Shown here: in pieces, positions 1 through 11,249 of the stretch | Layout of the letters: the number at the start of each line of letters is the position of its first letter | How positions within the stretch are numbered: position 1 is the first letter of the stretch | From: Boesenbergia rotunda | Lineage: Eukaryota; Streptophyta; Magnoliopsida; Zingiberales; Zingiberaceae | DNA: 64,000 bases | Assembly (NCBI GenBank): GCA_024364735.1 | Contig: JAGFNQ010009509.1 | Coordinates: forward strand, 62,001-126,000 | Direction of reading: 5' to 3' | Program-made: the position numbers and the translations under genes | The notes under the pieces: generated by a model | What the model was told of the DNA's origin: nothing | What the model saw: only the letters and a program-made list of their open reading frames with translations | Database searches by the model: none

Positions 1-799
1 ATCTTCATCCTTCTTTTAAATCTAAGGTCTATAATCAAGATCAACCAAAGTAAGACTCCCTCACCTGTGGTATAATAGTTCCTTTATGATTTTTAGCATG
101 ATATAAAGTTGGTTTTGAGATTTATGTTGAGAAAATCATGTTTTGGACCCCTATAGTATTCGGCCACTAGGGTTTTTGGGTTCAAAATGATGTTAAAAAT
201 ATTACTTATGCTCTCTAATGTTTTTCCATGATGAATATAAGTTAAAGTGAGATTTGGAGAGATTTTGGGGTACCCTAGGATCTCATAGGGTTTCGGCCAA
301 CACCTTGAGCCCATGGGTAGGGTTGGATTTAAACCTTCATGTATGTATTTTGTGTATTAACATGATATAAGGGAGATTGAGGTGACTTATGTGGATTTTC
401 ACAAGGCTTTGTGACCCTACAACTTTCGACCAAGTAGGGGTTTAGGGTAAAAGAGTTAGGGTTTCCCTCAAGTAAGGGTTCTAAGGTCTCCTATGGTATG
501 GTATGAAAGGTGTTGGATGTTTAATTGGAAATTCTATGAATTTATTCATACACCCATGACACTTATATATTTCGGCCAACCCTAGAAAGTAGGGTTTGGA
601 GTTAGGGTGAACCCTAATCATGAGCCTAAATGACTTCTTATGACCCTATAAGTAATGTATGGTTGTTACTTTTCCTTATGCTACCTTACATGTAATTGAA
701 TGATGGAACTTTTCCCTTATAGGTTTCGGCCAAGCAAGGTAACTAGCGTTTGGGGGAAGTTAGGGTTTGAAGAATGATGGTTTATGCTTTATTATGAAG
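1..799 (+). mobile_element. Tekay-like LTR A, left part (interrupted)
   Basis: This stretch has no convincing gene. It carries the recurring motifs seen on the minus strand of the B and C LTRs (TTTCGGCCAA blocks next to AGGGTTT runs, and a 'tcacctg' block near position 70). I read it as the first visible part of a related LTR in plus orientation. It continues at 14115 after element B. The LTR start lies outside the window. Assignment is by motif similarity, not a full alignment. Confidence 0.6.
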
Positions 800-3258
800 T
801 GTAACGCCCGCCCTTCTCACACTAGGGCGGGGTTACGCGAACATAATTTTCGTTTTAGCGGAAGCGTTTGAAACTTGAAACTTGAACATGTAAGCATGAA
901 ACCTTTTAAACATCTTAGACATTGAGGAGAGCATGCTAGGTACCTTTACATTCTTACTTGCATAATAGAAGCATGCCACATAGCCATTTCTTAAGACAGA
1001 GTAGTAAGTATGAGGAAGGATAACATAATACTAAAGTTCTTTAGTAAGTCTTAACTAAGTACTTAGCATATGAGCGAGAGTGAGCATGAAATATCCATAT
1101 GAGTCTAAATATCAGCAAGTAGCAACTTAGTAAGTATGTTTCAACATTTAACATGCAAAACTCAGCATATGCATAAACTAAACAAAACATGAGTAGATCT
1201 TCTTCCACCATGCCACCACCACACACATCTTTGCCCCTCCTGCTGCTCCCTTTAGTTTAGCCATTCCTTACCCTTTTCTGCAGTACAAGGGAAACATGGA
1301 AACTATAAGCATATAGCTTAGTAAGATCCCTTTCTACTCACAAAATCATACGTTCCATCAAGTAGAGAAAGCATCACGTCATAATAGTGCATAGCATTAA
1401 AACACTTACTTAACATAGCATAAGGGAGCATATGTACTTATCATAAGAAACATACTTGAACTTAACATAATTCACCTTTATAGCATAATAGTCATATAGT
1501 CATTACAAAAACGCGAATGCAAGATGCTCTTTTGAAACCATGCATAGGATGAGTACATGCATATGCTTTTCCTAAAATCATACATATAGGTACTTAAACA
1601 TACATCCATCATCATTTGGGGGATCCCGGCTTGTACCACTTACATACATACATAATGCGCACATCCCTGATAGGCCGAGGTAGCTAGTCTCTAACCTACT
1701 AGGGAAACTAGGTCCGTTCATAGTCCGTCGACCTAGGGGCTGCATCCGGAGCCCACCCGTGGACCTTGCTAGGATCCGGTACAAGCCATACAAAGTAAAA
1801 TAGCATACATGGATTTTATCATATCATAAGCATAGCACATTCTTGTTTCTTACTAGGTCCGTTCATAGTCCGTCGACCTAGGGGTTACATAACACATTCT
1901 TATCATATCATAAGCATATCATCATAACCTATCACATCATTGTCATATCATGAGCATGACATGCCTCTTATCTTATCATGAAGAGTGCTCTTAGTCCCGA
2001 CTTACAGGGAAGCATCTCTTAGGCATTTCATCATACATAAGCCATGCATAACATAAGGGTGCTTAAAGAGCTTAACCATAGACATGTACATCATGATTCT
2101 TAGAGCATGAAAAAGCATGGGAGAAGACATGTTATCACCTATACTACTCATAGCATATCATGGGCATCCCTGGGCGTGCCTAATTGGGGTTGTAGCTTCC
2201 CCCTTAGCCCAAATTCTTATTTAATCAGAAAATTCCAGCATATAAACTCTAAGTTTAGAGCATGATAAACCATGAAAAATATTACACTAACATCATACAT
2301 TAAGGTAGGCATCATAGAGGAGACATTAGAAGGCATGTTGGGGTTGTTACCCCTTCTTAAGTCCTACTTATCATTCTTTATAGAAAATTCCAGCATATAC
2401 ACCTTAGTTTCCAAGCATGTTAAAATCATGAATAAACATCATATAACATTATTAAGTGCATATCATGTCATGGAGATCATTCATAAGCATAGTTGGGAAA
2501 TATTACATGCAACCTCATTATACAATGTAATGTATGTTATAGGGAAGGACATTTGCATGCTTATGGGGAGTTTTGGACTTTACAAGTCCAAGAGTCTTAT
2601 CTTAGCCGAAATTCACATCAACCATATCCTAGGTTTTTTTTTTGACAACATAATACCATGAATAACAACATATTTACATCACATATCATCTTATATATCA
2701 TAGGGAGGGTCATTATCAAGCATACTAGGAGTTTAAACCTCTCTAAGCCCTAAAAGAGGTCCTTGGCCGAAAATTCCAGCAAGCCTACTCCGGGTTTTTG
2801 GGGGTTTAAGGACAAGGAAAACATTATATTATCATCATCTATTTAGTCACACATCATGAGGAAAAACATATGCAAGTATAGGAGTAGTTTAAACCCTCGC
2901 AAGCCCTAAAAACCTTCTTGGCCGAAAACATCAAGAGCTTCATCCTATATTTAAACCATTTTAGGCACTCGAAACTATTGTAATGCAGGTGAGGGGATTA
3001 CTTACATCCTCTCGCTTGAATCTCCACCAAGAAGTCCTTGAAGAGGAGGAGAGGAGAGCCCTTCTTGCGCTTCTTTTCCTTAGCCTTGCTTTAGTAGAAG
3101 GTAGTCTCTCTATAGGGCCCTCTTGGCAGTTTTTCTTATGGAGGAAACCTAGGGTTGGAGTTTCGAAAATTTGAGAAGGGGAGGGGAGAGTTTTCGGTTT
3201 TGAAGAGGGAAGAGTGAGGAAGAAGAAGAGAGGAAGTTATTCCAACTTCTCCTTCTCT

Positions 3259-3266
3259 TATTTATA
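3259..3266 (-). promoter_or_regulatory. putative TATA box, B 3' LTR
   Basis: TATAAATA on the coding strand. It is kept at the equivalent place in the other B LTR (13709-13716) and in solo LTR C (8914-8921), which supports it as the core promoter of this family. Confidence 0.5.
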
Positions 3267-3489
3267 CTTTTCTCATGAAGAGACATGTCTCTTCACTTCC
3301 CTAGCTTTAACAAGCATGTTTCTTATTATCTCAACATGAAACATGGCTTGGTGTGTTGGTTATGAAATGATTAGTGCAACTAGGAGGTTCAAGGTTCAAT
3401 CCTTGCTTCCTCCTTTCTACCTCTTCTTTTTATCACATTTTGCACTAATCCATATCAAAGCCCATTAAGCCAAGCCCATCATGAAATTT

Positions 3490-3645
3490 CATAATAATGA
3501 TAATGTTTCATGAATTTATAATATTTCATAATAATGATAATGTTTCATGAATTTATAATATTTTATAATAATGATAATATTTCATTAATTCATAATATTT
3601 CATAATAATAATAATGTTTCATGAATTCATAATATTTCATATGGG
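3490..3645. repeat. AT-rich tandem repeat in B LTR
   Basis: About four degenerate units of roughly 37 bp built from 'ttcataataatgataatg' and 'tttcatgaatttataata'. The same array lies in the other LTR at 13940-14095. On the coding strand it lies near the U3 start. Confidence 0.7.
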
Positions 3646-3664
3646 AAAATTTTGGGGTGTTACA

Positions 3665-3674
3665 ATCCTCCATA
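3665..3674 (-). other. probable polypurine tract of B
   Basis: On the minus strand the bases TATGGAGGAT directly precede the 3' LTR start TGTAACACC. This is the expected position for plus-strand priming. It is short and not purely purine. Confidence 0.5.
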
Positions 3675-3699
3675 CCTTATAAAAAGTTCGTCCCGAACT

Positions 3700-6459
3700 T
3701 TAAAATAATTCCGGATACTTTAATCGTATTGCCTCCTCTCGTTCCCAGGTGGCTTCTTCGAATTGCTCGTTCCGCCACAGAACCTTTACTAAGGACACTT
3801 CCTTGTTCCTTAGCTTTTTGACTTCCCGATCTAGGATCTGAACAGGTCGGTGTTCGGAACTTAGGTTCTCTTGATCTTGTACTAGTTGGGGCTCTATCAT
3901 CTGATTCACATCAGAGGTACATTTCCTGAGCATTGATACATGGAAGACATTGTGGATAGCCGACATTTCTGGCGGCAACTCCAGTTCGTAGGCCACTTTG
4001 CCTACCCGTCTCAGAATCTGATACGGTCCCACATATCTCAGACTCAGCTTCCCTTTCTTCCCGAATCTCATTACCCCTTTCATAGGGGCCACTTTCAAGA
4101 ATACTGAATCCCCAACCTCAAACTCTAATGGTCTGCGTCGCTTGTCAGCGTAGCTTTTCTGCCGACTCTGAGCAGTCTCTATCCTCTGACGGATATTCTT
4201 TATAGCCTGAGTGGTTTCGTCTATAATATCCGTCTGGAGTCCCATCTCCTTCTTTTCACCACTCTCAAGCCAGCATATAGGAGATCTGCATTTCCTTCCG
4301 TATAGTGCTTCGTACGGTGCCATCCCGATAGTAGCCTGATAACTGTTGTTATACGCAAACTCTGCCAGGCTCAGGTATCGACACCAGCTTCCCTTGAAAT
4401 CCAAGGCACAAGCTCGTAACATGTCCTCTAATATCTGGTTTACTCTTTCAGTTTGCCCGTCAGTCTGGGGGTGAAAGGCAGTACTGAATTTCAGCTTCGT
4501 GCTAAGAGCCTTCTGCACGTGTCCCCAAAAATCTGAAGTAAATCGACCATCTCGATCCGAGATGATGGTCTTGGGAACCCCATGCAGTCGGATAATTTCC
4601 TTGACGTACAGTTGAGCCAACTGCTCCACTGAGTAGGTCATTCTAATAGCCAGAAAATGGGCAGACTTGGTGAGTCTGTCCACAATCACCCATATACCAT
4701 CATATCCATTCGTCGTTCTAGGCAGCCCAGCGATGAAATCCATAGAGATGTCTTCCCATTTCCACTCGGGAATTGATAGAGGTTGCAGAACTCCCCCAGG
4801 CCTCTGGTGTTCTGCTTTGACCCTCTGGCAGGTCAAACACATACTGATATAGTGGGCTACATCTCGCTTCATACCGGACCACCAAAACTTGCTCTTCAGA
4901 TCTTGATACATCTTGGTAGACCCAGGATGCATCGCATAAGGTGTTTCGTGAGCTTCCTCTAGGATTCTTGTCCGTAAGTCGGAGTCGTCGGGAACACATA
5001 ATCGATCCCGGAGATATAAGACTCCGCTGTCTGAAATCCGAAATCCATCGTCCTTGCCTTCGAGAACCTCTTGCTTGATTCTCTGAAGACTCGGATCATG
5101 ATTCTGCTTTTCCAGAATATCGTCGAATAATGTCGGCGCAATCATCAGGGTGGACAACTGTCCTGATATGATTTCAATCCCGTAATTCATAATTTCTTCC
5201 CCTAAGGGTTGTGACAAAGCCGACAAAGACATTAAAGCAGCACATGATTTCCTACTGAGAGCATCGGCTACCTTGTTGGCTTTTCCCGGATGGTACAAGA
5301 TCTCACAATCATAATCCTTGACCAATTCAAGCCATCTGCGCTGTCTCATATTCAGATCTTTCTGGGTGAAGAAATACCGCAGACTCTGGTGGTCTGTATA
5401 AACTTTACACTGAGTTCCATATAGATAGTGCCTCCATATTTTCAGTGCAAAGACCATCGCTGCTAACTCTAAGTCATGGGTAGGGTAATTTCTTTCATGT
5501 TCCTTCAGTTGCCTAGAGGCATAGGCAATTACCTTCCCATTTTGCATAAGTACAGCTCCGAGTCCCAGTTTGGATGCGTCGCTGTACATATCGAAACCCA
5601 TATCGCTCTCTGGAAGAGTCAATATTGGAGCGCTAGTCAGCCTCCTTTTCAGTTCAGTAAAACTCTTCTCACATTCCTCGGTCCATACATATTTCTTGTC
5701 TTTCTTTGTAAGAGCTGTCATAGGGGCTGCAATTCGAGAGAAGTTCTCTACGAATTTTCTGTAATAGCCTGCTAGCCCGAGGAAACTTCGAATTTCACTG
5801 GCATTCTTGGGTCTAGTCCAGTTACTCACCGCTTCGATTTTAATTGGGTCCACCATTACTCCTTCCTTGGAGATAACATGTCCCAAGAATGATACTTGAT
5901 CGAGCCAGAACTCGCATTTGGAAAATTTAGCATACAGTTGTTCCTTCTGAAGAATCTGTAGTACTATACTCAGGTGCTCAGCATGTTCTTCGGGAGTTCT
6001 CGAATATATAAGGATATCGTCGATAAAGACGATCACAAATCTGTCGAGGAATGCCGAGAATACCCGATTCATTAAATCCATAAACATAGCTGGAGCATTG
6101 GTAACTCCAAATGGCATAACTACGAACTCATAATGTCCGTATCTGGTTCGAAAAGCCGTCTTTGGTATATCCTCCTTTTTCACTCTAACATGGTGATAAC
6201 CAGATCTCAGGTCAATCTTAGAGAAAACCGTGGCTCCCTTCAGTTGATCGAATAGGTCATCTATCCTGGGTAGAGGGTACCTGTTCTTGATAGTCACGTT
6301 GTTCAATGCACGATAGTCGATACACATTCGCATCGACCCATCCTTCTTTTTCACGAACAATACGGGAGCTCCCGAGGGAGAATGACTAGGGCGGATGAGT
6401 CCCTTGTCAAGCAGCTCCTGTAACTGTCCTTGTAATTCCTTTAATTCCGTCGGTGCCAT
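3700..6459 (-). CDS. pol: B pol: reverse transcriptase-RNase H-integrase-chromodomain
   Basis: A 919-codon open frame holding most of a Ty3/gypsy polyprotein. RT covers about residues 1-230, with KIDLRSGYH (catalytic D83) and FIDD at 145-148. RNase H covers about 285-405, with D294 in MYSD, E331, D356 and D399. The integrase zinc finger uses H504, H511, C541 and C544. The integrase core has D574, D635 (in ISDRDGRF) and E671. A C-terminal segment ending EEATWERE...YPELF is a Tekay-type chromodomain, which in the family binds marked chromatin. The first Met lies inside the normal RT N-terminus; the true protein is joined upstream to protease. That upstream part is split off by a 1-nt frameshift near 6470 and by solo LTR C, so no full polyprotein can be made. 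Confidence 0.92.
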   Translation of the reverse strand: MAPTELKELQGQLQELLDKGLIRPSHSPSGAPVLFVKKKDGSMRMCIDYRALNNVTIKNRYPLPRIDDLFDQLKGATVFSKIDLRSGYHHVRVKKEDIPKTAFRTRYGHYEFVVMPFGVTNAPAMFMDLMNRVFSAFLDRFVIVFIDDILIYSRTPEEHAEHLSIVLQILQKEQLYAKFSKCEFWLDQVSFLGHVISKEGVMVDPIKIEAVSNWTRPKNASEIRSFLGLAGYYRKFVENFSRIAAPMTALTKKDKKYVWTEECEKSFTELKRRLTSAPILTLPESDMGFDMYSDASKLGLGAVLMQNGKVIAYASRQLKEHERNYPTHDLELAAMVFALKIWRHYLYGTQCKVYTDHQSLRYFFTQKDLNMRQRRWLELVKDYDCEILYHPGKANKVADALSRKSCAALMSLSALSQPLGEEIMNYGIEIISGQLSTLMIAPTLFDDILEKQNHDPSLQRIKQEVLEGKDDGFRISDSGVLYLRDRLCVPDDSDLRTRILEEAHETPYAMHPGSTKMYQDLKSKFWWSGMKRDVAHYISMCLTCQRVKAEHQRPGGVLQPLSIPEWKWEDISMDFIAGLPRTTNGYDGIWVIVDRLTKSAHFLAIRMTYSVEQLAQLYVKEIIRLHGVPKTIISDRDGRFTSDFWGHVQKALSTKLKFSTAFHPQTDGQTERVNQILEDMLRACALDFKGSWCRYLSLAEFAYNNSYQATIGMAPYEALYGRKCRSPICWLESGEKKEMGLQTDIIDETTQAIKNIRQRIETAQSRQKSYADKRRRPLEFEVGDSVFLKVAPMKGVMRFGKKGKLSLRYVGPYQILRRVGKVAYELELPPEMSAIHNVFHVSMLRKCTSDVNQMIEPQLVQDQENLSSEHRPVQILDREVKKLRNKEVSLVKVLWRNEQFEEATWEREEAIRLKYPELF

Positions 6460-6644
6460 ACGGTACGGCGCCTTGAAATGGGGTTAGTACCAGGAACCAA
6501 CTCAATTGCAAATTCTATATCTCTTTCAGGTGCTAACCCTGGTAAGTCATCGGGGAATACCTCTGGGTAATCGCATACGACTTTGACGTCTTCCAGCTTC
6601 GGGCCCTCTGTAGGACTGGTATCAACCACATGAGCTAGAAATCC
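6460..6644 (-). pseudogene. pol: B pol: linker between protease and RT, frameshifted
   Basis: The minus strand encodes the conserved stretch before RT, with VVCDYPEVFPDDLPGL and FAIELVPGTNPIS. The frame then runs into RRRTVWHRRN and stops, whereas the RT frame resumes one base out of register at about 6470. The upstream end is cut at 6644 by solo LTR C; its partner resumes at 9403. Frame comparison indicates loss of one base in an A/G run. Confidence 0.85.
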
Positions 6645-9402
6645 TGTAACGCCCGCCCTTATATCTACCCTAAAGGCGGGGTTACGGGTCCATACATTCA
6701 TCATGTTAAGCATGTATATCAAATAGAACCATTTCAATGCAAGAAGAGTAGTAAGCATGCTTGAGCAAAACCTATCATTTACCAACATAATAGGTGATCA
6801 TTTAACTTCGTAATTTATTGATCTAAACATGGTTTGAGCAAGATAGAGCATGGCACAATCTAAACATAACCTACTGTAAGTAAGCTAATTAAACACTATA
6901 GCAAGGCATCAAATAATAGAAAGGTAGCATGAGATAGCTAACATGACATAGGTTCCATAACTCTAACTTGACCAACCGTAGAGTAGTCATAGTCATCACA
7001 CAATCAAAGTATAGTAACACAAATTGAAATCTTTTAACGGAAGCAATTTAGATTCTAAACAAAAATGGTAGATGAGAATCTTTCTTTCTTTCCCGAGCCA
7101 TCACCACACACATCTTCTAGCCTTCCCTCTGCCTCTTCCTTTAGTTCAAGTATTTCTTACCGCTATCTGCAGCATAAGAAAAATAACAGGAACTAGTAAG
7201 CAAAACATGCTTAGTAAGAATCCGGGCCTACTCGCAAAACCATATCGATACATCATATCATGTACTCAGTAATCAAAACAGAACTATAAACATCATAAGC
7301 ATCACATCACATATTTCTAAGTGCTTTACAGCACAAGGTCATATCAAGATAGAATCATAAGCATCATAACATCACATCAATATTTCTAAGTGCTTTACGG
7401 AACAAGATCATCACATAATGAGAAAATATTTTTCAAAAGGTTTCATAAAGGTAATACTTAAAAATATCATATCATCATCTTGGGCCCAGTTGTAGTACCA
7501 CATCAAGCGCGTTCCCTAATAAATTGGGGTAGCGAGCCACCAATCTAATTAGAGCAGGACCCTTCCGTCCTACCAATGCCATGACCTTCAGTTAACATGT
7601 ACATTGGATTTGTTTAACGACCCCCTTCCGAGTCGGGTACACAACTTTCAAAGTAAAGTAATTTATCATGCAATTACTCATATATATCTTTATATGCCTA
7701 AAGGTACTCTTGGTCACATCTTTAAGGGACACACCACACATTCGGGTGCTCTTGATCCCCTAGGGACACACCACGCATTCGGGTGCTCTTGATCCCAATT
7801 TCAATAGAGTATCTCTTTTTAAGCATATCATCAAACACATCATGTTCATATCATCAGGGTGCCCCATGGGCTGTAAGGCATGCTTTTATACCTAACAAGA
7901 TAGGTCACATACATTATACCCATATCATATAATTAGTAGCATGCTTCGTGATTTCATCAAGTACTTCCCAACTCTAGGACTAGGGTTGGCTGAAAGTTAC
8001 CAGTAAGGAATTTGGTTTTCCCACCAAGCATTCATTCAAGCATTCTTACAAACACTTCACTTATATCATTAAGCATGGATATATCATAAGGAAAATCATT
8101 CAACTTTGAACCCTAATTCCCCTAGGGTTGGCCGAAACCTTGTAGAGTAGGCTAGGCTAGATTTTTGACATCCAAACTTCACACACATTTATACAAACAC
8201 CTTGTACACAATATTATTCCATACCCTAAGCATGAATGTTTTCTAGGATAACTCAACTCTCACTAGCCCTTTTTTCAATACCTTGGCCGAAACCCATACA
8301 AGCCCTAAACCCTAGCTTTTGTTATCACAAAAATGAAAGGACACATCATATAAATATACCCTAAGTTCCAAGGGATCTTCACATGCATCAAAGGGTAACC
8401 AAGGTCCTCCCCTTGGGTGTTGGCCGAAACCTATACAAAAGCATAACCCTAGATTTTTGTTCACAATATTTTGGATAAACCACATATACATATACCCTAA
8501 ATTTCTAGGAATCTCCACATGCAATAAGAAGTAACCAAGACCCATGAAAGGGTGGTGGCCGAAAGTCTTATAAGGGAGAACTCCCATTTTTTTTTTCAAA
8601 ACAAGAACACAATGGAAACATGCACAAACCATTATACTGCAGGCGAGAGGATACTTACATCCTAGCGCTGGATTTTAACCTTCTTAAAATTGTAGGGTAT
8701 GTGAAAGCCTTTTCTTCAATTTTTTTTTCTCTAAGACTCCTTGGTCTTGGTAGAAGGCAAAGATACTTGGCTTTCCTCCTTGCAATTTGCCCTAGGGTTA
8801 GAACCTTGGATGCTATTTTCGAAAATGGAAGAAGTGAAGGGAAAGAAGGTGGTTTCGGTGGAGATGAGAAAAGGAAGAAGAAGAAAGAAAAAGGAAGTTA
8901 CTCCAACTTCCCTTATTTATACTTTTCTCATGAAAAGACATGTCTCTTCACTCTTACCCACTTAACAAGCATGTTCCTTATTCCTTCTACATGAAATATT
9001 GCTTGGTTCATTGGTTATGACATGGTGAGTGCAACTAGGAGGTCCAAGGTTCAATCCTTGCTTCCTCCTTTCTAGCTCCTCTTTTTATCACAATTTGCAC
9101 TAACCCATGTCAAAGCCCATTAACCCAAGCCCATCATGAAATTTCATAATATGAATAATATTTTATGAATTCAGAATATTTCATAATATTCTAAAAATAT
9201 TATTTCATAATATTTTTAATATTCCATATTCATGAATATAATATTTCATGCTAATATTTCATGATAATAATATTTCATGAATATAATATTTCATGCATTC
9301 ATAACATTTCATAGCATGTGATTGCATGAAATTCATATCATTTCATTATAACCATTTTCATACATTGTCATGATTTTACATTGACAAATTTGGGGTGTTA
9401 CA
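6645..9402 (-). mobile_element. solo LTR C (Tekay-like sister family) inside B pol
   Basis: A 2758-bp LTR starting tgtaacgcccgcc and ending ggggtgttaca, with exact 5-bp duplications aatcc at 6640-6644 and 9403-9407. There is no internal region, primer site or second LTR, so it is a solo LTR. It shares edges, TTGGCCGAAA blocks and the TATAAATA motif (minus, 8914-8921) with the B LTR but diverges elsewhere, marking a sister family. It separates B protease from B RT. Small ORFs within it have no family support. Confidence 0.93.
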
Positions 9403-11057
9403 AATCCAGAGCATCCCTTTTCTAACATCTTCCTTGCTTTCAGAGCCGACAAGAATTTGCTTGTCCTCTTCTTCGGCTCTCCGATGAATTCAAATAGAAT
9501 TTCCGCCTCCGGTCGGAAGATAACCCTTCGGTTACGACACTCAATAGAGGCGCCATATTTATTCAAGAAATCCATGCCCAATATCACATCATAATCTGAC
9601 ATATCAAGCACTATCAGATCGCAGTAGAGTTCCCTATCTGCGATTCTGATTGGTGCGGCACGTAGCATTTGGGTAGAGGGCATCACCTCACCCGAGGGCA
9701 GTGTTGTCAGAAATTTGCAGTCTAAATCTTGCAGTGACATATCCTTTCTTTTGGCATATTGCATAGAGATAAACGAATGTGTTGCCCCGGTGTCAAATAA
9801 AGCAGTAGCATACTGACTGTAAATAAATATCTGACCTGTGACAACGGTGGAGGCAGTCGCCACGTCTTCTTTCGCAAGAGAGAAAACCCTGGCGTTTGTC
9901 GTGGCAGGCGGGGCCTCTAATCTCCCCTGGCATATATGAGTACCATCTATAGCTGCCTGCATCAGGTGTAGCTGGGGAGGAGCACCTTTGTACTGAACAT
10001 ACTGCGGCTGAGGTGCTTTGGCTGCAGTAGGGCACTCTCTAGCCATGTGTCCTTCCTTCCCGCAGGTGAAGCATCTCCTGGCGCCTAAAAGGCATGTCCC
10101 TAGGTGCATCCTCCCACAAGTGGCACATTGGGGATATTTAGGCTTCTTGCCTAAATAACCATTGGCAGATTTATCCCATGGCTTCCTCTTTCCGTTGTGG
10201 TTCTTTTTCCAGTGGGGGTTGCTATTCGGAGGTTTCTGACCTCCCGACTGACTCTGACTCTTGCTAGCGGTCAGTGTTTGGTTCTGCTGGTTAATATTCT
10301 TCAGATAATGCTCGGTAATAAGGGCGCTGCTGAACAGTTCTTCTGCAGTCTGTGGCCTATTAACGCCGCTAGCTATATTCAGAGCTATCTCAGGCCTGAG
10401 CATCTTGAGCATTAATCTGACCCTTTCCTTTTCTGTACTGACCAGCTCCGGACATAATCGTGCCAGTCGGTTGAATTTCTTAACGGCATCGTTGACTGAG
10501 AGATTTCCCTGCCGGAATTCAGTGAACTCATCAAAATGTCTGTTTGTGACTCTCATATTAAAGAATTCCTCTAGAAATTCTGACTCGAAGTCTTTCCACT
10601 TCATCTGATCCACTGACCTTCTAGCTTTTACCCGTTCCCACCACATCCTGGCGTCGCCAGTGAGACAGAACGAGACACATTTAATTTTCTCATGCTCGGG
10701 CCAGTCTAATAATTCCACTGTGCTCTCGACTGTCTTGAGCCAGGCCTGGGCGTCCCAGGGCTCGCAGGTGCCCGAGAACTTTTCCGGCTTCAGTCTCTGC
10801 CACTGAATCAGATAGGCCTCCTGTCGGACTCCTCGGACCGGAGTGTCCGGGGGTGCCTGTGCAGTTGGAGGCTCAGTAGGCATCACATTCTGACTTCCCT
10901 GCGGGGTTGCGGTGTTCCCCTGCTGGGTCATCAGAGTGTTTATTATTTGCTGTTGTTCAGTGACCTGACGCTGCAGATCTGTGATTACTTGCATCATATC
11001 AGGTGGGGGTGCTGTCTCATTACCCCGATTGCTACGTCCTCTAGCCATATCTATCAC
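9403..11057 (-). CDS. gag: B gag and aspartic protease
   Basis: A 574-codon open frame, of which the first 551 codons belong to B and the rest read into solo LTR C. The retrotransposon gag domain covers about residues 85-255, with MWWERV near 138-143. A CCHC zinc knuckle, CFTCGKEGHMAREC, lies at 329-342, preceded by a second Cys pair (CATC at 311-314). The retropepsin active site is DTGA at 422-425, followed by ILGMDFL. The product would form the particle and mature the polyprotein. A second Met (position 4) is an equally good start. The frame is open to the C insertion, so the gag-protease half may still be translatable. Confidence 0.9.
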
Positions 11058-11234
11058 ACAGGTGATAAATAAGCTATATAAGAATTAACGCTACTTTCTC
11101 TTGTATGCAAGCATAAATCATCTCTATATATATCATTACTGTACATGAAATAAAGTAAAGCGAGGTTAGGATCTCTTACTTGGAAGCGGCAGGATTAAGC
11201 TTCGATGTGTGTGTGTAGTGGGGAAGGCAGACCT

Positions 11235-11246
11235 GCTCTGATACCA
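11235..11246 (-). other. primer binding site of B (initiator Met tRNA)
   Basis: Minus strand TGGTATCAGAGC starts four bases inside the 5' LTR. It is the usual complement of the 3' end of plant initiator Met tRNA. Confidence 0.93.
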
Positions 11247-11249
11247 ACC

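Larger units (their letters stand above)
800..3664 (-). repeat. 3' LTR of element B
   Basis: Runs from tgtaacgcccgcc to ggggtgttaca and matches 11250-14114 almost throughout. On the coding strand it begins TGTAACACCCC and ends GCGTTACA. A TATA-like TATAAATA lies on the minus strand at 3259-3266, and an AT-rich tandem block of about 37-bp units lies at 3490-3645. Short ORFs here (for example 2272-2661 and 1578-1793) recur in the other LTR with indels and stops, so I treat them as chance. Confidence 0.95.

Noticed and set aside
2272..2661. 129-codon ORF as a gene
   Set aside because: The other B LTR has the same region split into two frames (12722-12937, 12921-13103); no codon constraint.
11235..11246. 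tRNA gene fragment
   Set aside because: Only the 12-base primer complement is present next to an LTR; no cloverleaf. The same holds for the other primer sites.
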